A DNA stretch of 25,812 bases from a virus. Within the stretch, counting starts at the first letter, position 1; each line of letters begins with the position of its first letter. Under the pieces are notes generated by a model that was not told where the DNA came from, searched no databases, and was given only the letters and a program-made list of their open reading frames with translations. The position numbers were made by a program, and so were the translations under genes. Of this stretch, positions 20,656 to 25,812 are shown one piece after another. The stretch spans positions 1 to 25,812 of the IMG/VR virus record IMGVR_UViG_3300048016_000135; one strand, 5' to 3'.

Positions 20656-20677
20656 ATTGTATTTTGGTTTTAATTAA
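20656..20677 (-). promoter_or_regulatory. Leaderless-type phage promoter, copy 13 (macro domain)
   Basis: TTAATTAAAACCAAA (G to A at one position) then ATACAAT, 6 nt before the ATG at 20649. Stop of the membrane-protein gene (20674) lies in the motif. Confidence 0.75.
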
Positions 20678-21072
20678 ACAAATTTATCCGTTTTTATAAA
20701 CGACTCAGTGTGAGTCTCTTTGAGAATCTTATATTCCAATTCAGGATAATGCATTTCCATGTAAAGAGCCAATTCATCTTCATTTTCAGCATTGACGTAG
20801 AATATTTTTCCATCATCCATTTCCAATTCATACATATTATGAATGATTGTATCGTAATATATAAATTTATAAACTCTACCAAATGCTACTCGAAATGCAT
20901 ATTCCCAAAACAACAGGAATGTTAAGGCAAACATCCCCCAATTTTTATCGGTTCCAAATATCCATCCCACTCCCCCAAATTTACACATTAAAAATAATCC
21001 AATAATGGCCATAAACCACCCAAACCAATCGAATGGTTTATATATTCTTCCTGTTATTTTAGGCACATTCAT
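20674..21072 (-). CDS. Membrane protein with two spans
   Basis: 132 aa. Hydrophobic segments at about 15-33 (WFGWFMAIIGLFLMCKFGG) and 44-62 (WGMFALTFLLFWEYAFRV), then a soluble domain (YELEMDDGKIFYVNAENED; ELEYKILKETHTES). Function unknown. Its start lies 14 bases inside the end of the 66-aa gene. Confidence 0.65.
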   Translation of the reverse strand: MNVPKITGRIYKPFDWFGWFMAIIGLFLMCKFGGVGWIFGTDKNWGMFALTFLLFWEYAFRVAFGRVYKFIYYDTIIHNMYELEMDDGKIFYVNAENEDELALYMEMHYPELEYKILKETHTESFIKTDKFV

Positions 21073-21259
21073 TCTGTAATTGTTCCTTTCGTTCTTTGAT
21101 TGTTATTTCAAGCTTATCCAATATTTGAGTTGTATTCGGAGTCTTTCCAAAATTCTCCTTTTTTAGAAGTTTAAAATAGCGTTCCTTAAGACTGATAGAA
21201 ATCTCGTCTTGTTCAACAAGGGTATCTACATTAATTTTCTTTTTTCGTTTAGCGGCCAT
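21059..21259 (-). CDS. Small basic helical protein
   Basis: 66 aa from the ATG at 21259 (MAAKRKKKINVDTLVEQD), which follows the stop of the 59-aa gene by one base. The frame is open upstream to 21379, but that part overlaps the 59-aa gene and its codons look like a shadow. Lys-rich N-terminus, then helices (SLKERYFKLLKKENFG; LDKLEITIKERKEQLQNE). Possible nucleic-acid-binding protein; no family recognised. Confidence 0.6.
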   Translation of the reverse strand: MAAKRKKKINVDTLVEQDEISISLKERYFKLLKKENFGKTPNTTQILDKLEITIKERKEQLQNECA

Positions 21260-21260
21260 A

Positions 21261-21440
21261 TCATTCAAAATCTTCGGGGCTTCCATAAGATGTAAATCCA
21301 CCGTTCTGTTCATCCTCTTCATGACACCCAAACCAAAAAGCCGCATGTGCAACTTCCTGCATTTTTTCACGAATATCATTTAGTTCCTCGGTAGTATACC
21401 CCCAAGTTTCCTTTAGCTCTTGTAATAGTTGGTCAATCAT
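21261..21440 (-). CDS. Small acidic protein, operon head
   Basis: 59 aa: MIDQLLQELKETWGYTTEE, then LNDIREKMQEVAHAAFWFG and an acidic tail (CHEEDEQNGG...PEDFE). Starts 6 nt after the TATAAT of promoter copy 14, as the recognised genes do, and ends TGATATG into the next gene. No family recognised. Confidence 0.65.
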   Translation of the reverse strand: MIDQLLQELKETWGYTTEELNDIREKMQEVAHAAFWFGCHEEDEQNGGFTSYGSPEDFE

Positions 21441-21446
21441 GGTGAT

Positions 21447-21468
21447 ATTATATTTCGGTTTTAATTAA
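21447..21468 (-). promoter_or_regulatory. Leaderless-type phage promoter, copy 14
   Basis: TTAATTAAAACCGAA then ATATAAT, 6 nt before the ATG at 21440. The HAD gene reads through the motif and ends LIKTEI. Confidence 0.85.
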
Positions 21469-22026
21469 TTCCAGTGTCTCTATTATATTTGAAGTTATGT
21501 TCGAAAGATATTCAACATCCTTTTCAATGGGTTCTTCCCACACAGTAAATGATTTGACCTTTACGTATTGAGTTAGTGGTAAATCGCTTAAGAATTTAAC
21601 CTTTCCAATCCCTATACGATGCTCTCGATATTGCAAGTCATCCACCAACATATTAAAAGTATCAATAAACATGGGATGTGGTTGATATTTGTATATATCT
21701 TCTCTTGCAAAAATTTTAGATTTGGGGTCAAACCCCAAATTCAGTTTAATATTACACCAATAGATATAATCCTGTAGTCCAGTGGTTAATATATAAACAT
21801 TATCAGGACCAACCAACTGTTTACAAAAAGTAATCAAATCATCTGCCCATGGTCTTTTAAATGTAACATGCCACCCGTATCCATACATTTCAAATTTATC
21901 CCCAACAAAGTGTTCGGTGTAATCGTATAATAATTCATCTGCATGTTTTTCACTATCAGCATATAAACTATGTCCCAATGTATTATCAAAATCTAAAAAT
22001 ATACGACTGTTAGTTAAGCCTCCCAT
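21448..22026 (-). CDS. HAD-superfamily phosphatase
   Basis: 192 aa. FLDFDNTLGHS at 10-20 holds the nucleophile D12 and D14; ILTTG at 79-83 gives the Thr; MLVDDL at 126-131 gives the acidic pair. This is the HAD fold; the substrate (nucleotide, sugar phosphate or protein) is not evident. A 30-residue insertion after motif I (SEKHADELLYDYTEHFVG) acts as a small cap. The ATG lies 13 bases inside the end of the GMP reductase gene. The C-terminus LELIKTEI is encoded by the next promoter. Confidence 0.8.
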   Translation of the reverse strand: MGGLTNSRIFLDFDNTLGHSLYADSEKHADELLYDYTEHFVGDKFEMYGYGWHVTFKRPWADDLITFCKQLVGPDNVYILTTGLQDYIYWCNIKLNLGFDPKSKIFAREDIYKYQPHPMFIDTFNMLVDDLQYREHRIGIGKVKFLSDLPLTQYVKVKSFTVWEEPIEKDVEYLSNITSNIIETLELIKTEI

Positions 22027-22988
22027 GATGATACTATTTCAATTTTAGAATATTTTATATCCAACAATTTACTCCCCCCCGAATAAGATACAGCAGATTG
22101 AAGATCCTGTTGAATTTCGATTAATTTTTCTTCATATGTCATTGCTTCCATCTCAATGACTTTTTTGATACCCTCAACGTGTTTATATTCTCCTTTATTA
22201 TATTGAGAAGCGGACCCATAATAAATTTTATGACCATCTATTATCTCAGCAGGGGAATCTATTAATTTAGAAAACACCCCTCCCGCCATAACCATAGTAG
22301 CACCAGCATGAATAGCCTTAACGATATCACCGTGTTCTCTTATACCACCATCTGCTATAATGGGAACCATCCTCAGTATGGAATGATTCTTAAGAGTATA
22401 AGATTTTATATCATTTATACAAGAATACATTGGATAAGTGAATCCTGTTTTGTTTTTAGTGGAGCATATTTTACCACTACCTATTCCAACCTTGACCGCA
22501 TCTACCCCCCACTCTATTAAATCCAAATACCCGGCACTGGTTGCGACATTACCAGCAATAATTTTAGATGTTATATTCAAAGATTTAATATACTCAATCA
22601 TTTCCTTCATTAAAACGGAGTGTCCATTTGCTATATCAATAGTAATAAAATTAGGAATATATCCTTTATCAACCATTAGATCTAATTCATTCATCGAATC
22701 ATATCCGACTCCAACACTTATAGATTTAAGATCCCATGCGTTATCACACATGGTTTTCATGATTTGAAGATTATCTTCTCCAAAACGATGCATCACATAA
22801 AAATATCCATTATCAGATAGCCATTTAGCTATCTTCATATCTATTACACATGTCATATTAGATGGGATAACCGGAAGTTTAAATTTTCTCCCAAGAAAAT
22901 TCACCGAAACATCGGCGTGTGATCTGCTTCTCAATTCACTGTATGTGGGAATTAAGCAGACATCTTTATAATGTAATTTTTTATCCAT
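22014..22988 (-). CDS. GMP reductase / IMP dehydrogenase family enzyme
   Basis: 324 aa, the length of GuaC and lacking the CBS insert of IMPDH. DIANGHS at 118-124, AGNVAT at 145-150, and the catalytic loop KVGIGSGKICSTKNKTGF with C175, then IADGGIREHGDIVKAIHAGA, all fit. GMP reductase turns GMP into IMP with NADPH; IMPDH does the reverse with NAD+. The C-S-T-K-N-K-T-G pattern after the Cys is closer to GMP reductase. It could shift the purine pool of the host. Its ATG lies 8 bases inside the end of the metallophosphoesterase gene. Confidence 0.85.
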   Translation of the reverse strand: MDKKLHYKDVCLIPTYSELRSRSHADVSVNFLGRKFKLPVIPSNMTCVIDMKIAKWLSDNGYFYVMHRFGEDNLQIMKTMCDNAWDLKSISVGVGYDSMNELDLMVDKGYIPNFITIDIANGHSVLMKEMIEYIKSLNITSKIIAGNVATSAGYLDLIEWGVDAVKVGIGSGKICSTKNKTGFTYPMYSCINDIKSYTLKNHSILRMVPIIADGGIREHGDIVKAIHAGATMVMAGGVFSKLIDSPAEIIDGHKIYYGSASQYNKGEYKHVEGIKKVIEMEAMTYEEKLIEIQQDLQSAVSYSGGSKLLDIKYSKIEIVSSWEA

Positions 22989-23682
22989 TTCTATGCTCCT
23001 TTATTTCCAATTCGTCCAATATTGTAGCCCAACAATCATCAAAGTCAACAACTGTCGATATATGAAAATGCCCATGATATGATCTTTTTGGTTTAGCTAA
23101 TTTAAAGAGTTTATTATGTTCTAATCTTTCCTTTAAACATTCATCCCAAAGAGTTTCATCCTCAACACACCATCCAGACAGACCTTCCTTATCAAAAGGA
23201 CCAATCCAAGTTGTTACTGAATGTGTAATTAAAACATCACATTCCACGATTTTGGATTCGTCAAATTTAAAGATTTCGTCAATCCAATAGTCAATGTTCT
23301 CTCTACGGTATCTACGATCTATAGATACAGCACCACCAACAAATAGAAACTTATCACCATTCAATTCCTTAACGGTGTAATCTTCTAAGAATTCCAGATT
23401 AGAGTATATTAATCTACCAGCACCTTTGAAAAAAGATGGATCATCGTGATTTCCACGTATTGTATAGAATTTAATATTACGCAATTTGAAAAACTCATTC
23501 AATATCCTTTGAGTTTCCAATTCAGTCTTATATGAAAAATTAAATCCGATACCGTAATCCCCGACACATATTAATGTACAATCACGAATATCCTGCTTGA
23601 TAACATTGTCCTTTAGATTACCAAATTTTCCATGAATATCTCCGATAATATAAATCGGATCGTTAACTATTGTTTCTTGCAT
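22981..23682 (-). CDS. Calcineurin-like metallophosphoesterase (second)
   Basis: 233 aa from the ATG at 23682 (MQETIVNDPIYIIGDIHGK). Motifs: GDIHG at 14-18, VGDYGIGF, RGNHDDPSFF, LITHSV and YHGHFHIS. This binds two metals and hydrolyses phosphoesters; the order is like that of phage serine/threonine-type and nucleotidase phosphoesterases. The frame is open to 23832, but that section is a shadow of the cREC gene. The true start lies 20 bases inside the cREC gene end. Confidence 0.85.
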   Translation of the reverse strand: MQETIVNDPIYIIGDIHGKFGNLKDNVIKQDIRDCTLICVGDYGIGFNFSYKTELETQRILNEFFKLRNIKFYTIRGNHDDPSFFKGAGRLIYSNLEFLEDYTVKELNGDKFLFVGGAVSIDRRYRRENIDYWIDEIFKFDESKIVECDVLITHSVTTWIGPFDKEGLSGWCVEDETLWDECLKERLEHNKLFKLAKPKRSYHGHFHISTVVDFDDCWATILDELEIKEHRNG

Positions 23683-24187
23683 TATATAATATTTCTTTAA
23701 TAATTGGTCTTGCCGCGCTGTTAGCCGTATGTATGTAATACTTCGGAATGGGAACTCTACGAACTTTACACGCTTCGACCAAATACTGAGCGCAGTGTGC
23801 TCCGGTTTTAATATCAAATTCTTGCCACCCAATCATTTGAAACTGTTTTGCTAACGCTTCATCGGTTGGGTTGGTCTGTAATTCATATCCCACATCCCAC
23901 AAATCATTATCAAAACTAACAACATCGGGAATTCCGTTCTTTTGAATGTATTCCACAAATTCATCATATGATCTAACAATATCCCACTTTATTTCGGGTA
24001 TTCCAGAAGCTTCATATAATGATTGATTTTTATCCCATAGAAATGCATTTCTCGGAACGCGCACATCATCTAGGAATAAGAACTTCTTGTCCTTTCCCTT
24101 GTTTTTGTTATCCCATAATGCTGAATTCCAATAGTTACTATAATTGGTAACTCTGGATTTACTTCCCTTTCCTGTCCATTCACTCAT
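23663..24187 (-). CDS. Cyclic-phosphate-processing receiver-domain (cREC) protein
   Basis: 174 aa. After a basic 34-residue N-terminal tail, KFLFLDDVRVPRN (35-47) and VVSFDNDLWDVG (89-100) give the acid cluster; KYYIHTANSAARP (149-161) gives the HxxN-like end. This matches the family predicted to process 2',3'-cyclic phosphates in RNA repair, usually written LDDxRxP, SFDHDL, HSxN. Here the Asp-His is Asp-Asn, an unusual change. Function inferred from the family; the kinase and two RNA ligases in the window support it. A TATAAATA lies 9 nt before the ATG but is in the coding region of the 29-aa gene. Confidence 0.75.
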   Translation of the reverse strand: MSEWTGKGSKSRVTNYSNYWNSALWDNKNKGKDKKFLFLDDVRVPRNAFLWDKNQSLYEASGIPEIKWDIVRSYDEFVEYIQKNGIPDVVSFDNDLWDVGYELQTNPTDEALAKQFQMIGWQEFDIKTGAHCAQYLVEACKVRRVPIPKYYIHTANSAARPIIKEILYNARNNS

Positions 24188-24188
24188 A

Positions 24189-24278
24189 TTAACTTTTATT
24201 TATATATTGCGCGGCAACGATAGCCATTATTACTATTCCAACGAACAGTCCAATCATTATACATGCGATTACACCCAT
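24189..24278 (-). CDS. Single-span membrane micropeptide
   Basis: 29 aa: MGVIACIMIGLFVGIVIM, AIVAAQ, then YINKS. One membrane helix with a short positive tail. The ATG lies 10 bases inside the end of the 72-aa gene, and the stop is one base before the cREC ATG (TAATATG). The exact fit at both ends supports a real gene; function unknown, and it resembles small phage membrane peptides. Confidence 0.6.
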   Translation of the reverse strand: MGVIACIMIGLFVGIVIMAIVAAQYINKS

Positions 24279-24487
24279 GTCAAGTCTATTTGAAAATCAT
24301 TTTCTTTATCTACAATTATTTCATCTTCCTTTAAAACTGATATTGCTTGTTGAAATCCTCTATGGTTTTCCCAAAATAATTTATACTTATATTCCATGTA
24401 AGGACTGCTCATCAATACAAATATTGCACCTATTTCTTCAAGACCCAACTTGTATAATTCTATTGGTAATGTTATTTCTCTTTTCAT
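24269..24487 (-). CDS. Small winged-helix-like protein
   Basis: 72 aa from the ATG at 24487, which overlaps the stop of the RadA-like gene (ATGA); an ATG at 24505 is also in frame. KREITLPIELYKLGLEEIGA, then FQQAISVLKEDEIIVDKEND, look like an HTH-type fold (helix, helix, wing). Family not recognised with confidence. Confidence 0.55.
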   Translation of the reverse strand: MKREITLPIELYKLGLEEIGAIFVLMSSPYMEYKYKLFWENHRGFQQAISVLKEDEIIVDKENDFQIDLTWV

Positions 24488-25398
24488 TTGTTGTGGAATT
24501 TCCATACTGCATCTTTACCCCTACCATATTTGATAATTTTCATATCCATTTCAAGTTCGGATAATAGTAATTTTGCGGTTTGTTCTTGTATATTCAAAGT
24601 CTCCATAACTCTGCTGAGTGTAATTAAAGGAGGCTCATCCATATTTAAAATAGTATCTTTTCTAATCTCTTTTACGGGAGTCTTTTTACTATTCTCTTCT
24701 TTTTCTGATTCACTTTCAGTATATTCTCCCATAAATTCATATCCAGCTTGACCAAATCTTGCACCATAAGACATAGTGGGTCCAAATCTATTTTTATAAA
24801 CATCAAATATACGAAAATCTTTATCATCCACATCCTTTGATATTTTCATATTAACGTCAACGGCATAAGGAAGCGTTGTACCGCCACGAATTTCACCACT
24901 TGTGGTTTCTTGCACAATAAACATGAGAGCGCACTCATGAACTTTGGCCTGTTTTACTAGATTATCGATAAAATATTTGACTCGCTCTCTTGAATTCAAT
25001 TCCTTTACAGTAGTCAAGGTTTGGAAAGAATCAATAACCATAAAATCCTTGTTTGGCATTATATCCAACAATTCATCAACATCGGTTATTGTTCCAATTT
25101 CTAAATTTTGAACACCAAGTCTCTTAGAAGTATAAGCAAGCTGACGAATATCTTCTTCACCAGAGGAATACGCCACATTGTAACCAATATTGGTTAATAG
25201 TTCTGACAGGGTAAGAGCAAACACACTCTTACCCACACCGGGAAGTGCCTTCAATGTAATTGTTGATCCGGGTAATATACCCGAACCGAATATTGCATCA
25301 ATATAATCATTTCCTGTCAACAACCTATTAAAGAAAATATCCGGTATTACTATATCGGATATTTTCGTAAATGGTGTTTGTTCTAAATTTAAGTACAT
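24484..25398 (-). CDS. RadA/Sms-like RecA-fold ATPase
   Basis: 304 aa. FGSGILPGSTITLKALPGVGKS with Walker A GVGKS at 54-58, YSSGEEDIRQ (77-86), Walker B FMVIDSFQ (119-126), and KNRFG at 202-206, the specific RadA motif. The N-terminal zinc finger and the C-terminal Lon-like domain of bacterial RadA are absent; the C-terminal 60 residues instead look like a winged helix (LSRVMETLNIQEQTAKLLLS). It probably acts in branch migration or as a helicase-like ATPase in phage recombination. Starts 6 nt after a TAAAAT box. Confidence 0.85.
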   Translation of the reverse strand: MYLNLEQTPFTKISDIVIPDIFFNRLLTGNDYIDAIFGSGILPGSTITLKALPGVGKSVFALTLSELLTNIGYNVAYSSGEEDIRQLAYTSKRLGVQNLEIGTITDVDELLDIMPNKDFMVIDSFQTLTTVKELNSRERVKYFIDNLVKQAKVHECALMFIVQETTSGEIRGGTTLPYAVDVNMKISKDVDDKDFRIFDVYKNRFGPTMSYGARFGQAGYEFMGEYTESESEKEENSKKTPVKEIRKDTILNMDEPPLITLSRVMETLNIQEQTAKLLLSELEMDMKIIKYGRGKDAVWKFHNK

Positions 25399-25404
25399 AT
25401 CTGT

Positions 25405-25425
25405 ATTTTAGTCCGGTTTTAATTT
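25405..25425 (-). promoter_or_regulatory. Leaderless-type phage promoter, copy 15 (RadA-like)
   Basis: AATTAAAACCGGAC then TAAAAT, 6 nt before the ATG at 25398. A weaker copy (GGAC instead of GAAx). The 64-aa gene ends in it: its stop TAA is part of TAAAAT. Confidence 0.65.
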
Positions 25426-25602
25426 CCAATAAAATTCAAGAGTTGATTTGTTAGATTTCCAACTCCAAGGATTATCCTGACATTTCAATATATAAATGTC
25501 TTTCAATATATCGGCATATATTAATTTAGCCTCGTTTTCTCCATCTTCATGAATATAGGTCGCCTCCATTATTATGGGTAATTTATCAAATATGTGTATC
25601 AT
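25408..25602 (-). CDS. Hypothetical protein
   Basis: 64 aa from ATG at 25602, or 53 aa from the in-frame ATG at codon 12 (MEATYIHEDGENEAK). A beta-rich pattern (IYADILKDIYILKCQDN, WKSNKSTLEFYWKLKPD). No family recognised. The first ATG abuts the TACAAA of promoter copy 16 with no spacer, so the downstream ATG may be the true start. Confidence 0.55.
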   Translation of the reverse strand: MIHIFDKLPIIMEATYIHEDGENEAKLIYADILKDIYILKCQDNPWSWKSNKSTLEFYWKLKPD

Positions 25603-25623
25603 TTTGTATTTTGGTTTTAATTA
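25602..25623 (-). promoter_or_regulatory. Leaderless-type phage promoter, copy 16
   Basis: AATTAAAACCAAA then ATACAAA, touching the ATG at 25602. The stop of the next gene (25621) lies in it. The divergent spacing suggests that the 64-aa gene starts at its second ATG. Confidence 0.6.
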
Positions 25624-25812
25624 CTTCATTTCATTAAAGGTCTTGCCATACTTTTCGAGGTATTCTGCAAATGTATCTTGTTTAACTTCATTAAAGATAA
25701 AATCAAAAAGCCATGTTTCTCCCTCCTCAGTCAGTCCCAATTCCTTATTTAGATTCTCAAGGTAATGCTCCTGAATATTTGAAAGTTCTTTAATGAATTG
25801 TTTCACACGGTA
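25621..25812 (-). CDS. Hypothetical protein, C-terminal part (runs off the right edge)
   Basis: At least 63 codons; the frame is open to the window edge, with a possible GTG start at 25806. Helical and charged (FIKELSNIQEHYLENLNKE; TFAEYLEKYGKTFNEMK), with a WLFDFIFNEVK hydrophobic patch. No family recognised. Confidence 0.5.
   Translation of the reverse strand, partial: YRVKQFIKELSNIQEHYLENLNKELGLTEEGETWLFDFIFNEVKQDTFAEYLEKYGKTFNEMK

Noticed and set aside
23683-23832. N-terminal extension of the second metallophosphoesterase
   Set aside because: The extra 50 codons are the shadow of the cREC gene; the family motif begins 13 residues after the ATG at 23682.
24197-24204. TATAAATA before the cREC gene as a late promoter
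   Set aside because: It lies inside the 29-aa gene, codes for YIN, and the spacing to ATG is 9 nt instead of 5; AT-rich DNA gives such matches by chance.
1-25812. CRISPR array, insertion sequence or integrase
   Set aside because: No regularly spaced repeats, transposase or integrase motifs, or terminal inverted repeats were found.

Overview
This window looks like part of a large, AT-rich genome of a tailed (probably jumbo, virulent) bacteriophage. The evidence is dense, nearly gapless packing of about 50 mostly small genes; an rIIA-type gene running off the left edge; T4-flavoured nucleic-acid enzymes (Rnl1-type RNA ligase, polynucleotide kinase, DNA ligase, YopX proteins, RadA-like ATPase); and several free-standing homing endonucleases. 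All genes lie on the minus strand except two homing endonucleases. One gene encodes a secreted protein with a PEP-CTERM tail, so the host should be a Gram-negative with an exosortase (Verrucomicrobiota, Planctomycetota or similar). The host assignment is inference.

Layout from left to right. 1-1407: rIIA-like fragment, an HNH endonuclease on the plus strand, and small genes. 1618-1961: a gene-poor, highly structured stretch with a tRNA-like T-arm and acceptor strand, probably a non-coding RNA. 1959-5640: small genes, a metallophosphoesterase, a LAGLIDADG endonuclease (plus), a thioredoxin-fold protein and a GatB/YqeY protein. 5675-5912: a decayed LAGLIDADG endonuclease. 5902-9958: a WGR-PARP ADP-ribosyltransferase, HD hydrolase, Rnl1-type RNA ligase, polynucleotide kinase and 2H phosphoesterase. 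9983-13502: SLOG protein, membrane protein, histidine phosphatase, Pth2 and a GIY-YIG endonuclease lodged at the 5' end of pth2. 13518-14428: the PEP-CTERM operon. 14462-20649: primase-like protein, two YopX proteins, an Rnl5-type RNA ligase, DNA ligase and macro-domain protein. 20674-25812: membrane protein, HAD phosphatase, GMP reductase, second metallophosphoesterase, cREC-domain protein and RadA-like ATPase.

Transcription logic. Sixteen copies of one motif (TTAATTAAAACCGAA followed at once by a TATAAT-like hexamer) lie on the minus strand, each just before the first gene of an operon. The hexamer usually sits exactly 6 nt before the ATG, so the mRNAs should be leaderless. In 13 copies the stop codon of the preceding gene is inside the motif; in three of them translation runs through it and gives proteins ending LIKTE(V/I). 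Genes inside operons are mostly coupled by ATGA or TAATATG junctions.

Themes. The window carries a nearly complete RNA-repair and ADP-ribose toolkit: two RNA ligases, a 5' kinase, a 2H phosphoesterase, a predicted 2',3'-cyclic-phosphate-processing cREC protein, a YhaM-like HD hydrolase, a PARP, a macro-domain hydrolase and a SLOG protein. This fits repair of tRNA or NAD-dependent damage inflicted by host defence, or manipulation of the host by ADP-ribosylation. The 2H protein resembles the anti-CBASS nuclease Acb1 in size and motif spacing. Two probable single-base frameshifts (near 9522 and 19617-19621) and a homing-endonuclease relic at the start of pth2 are also described.
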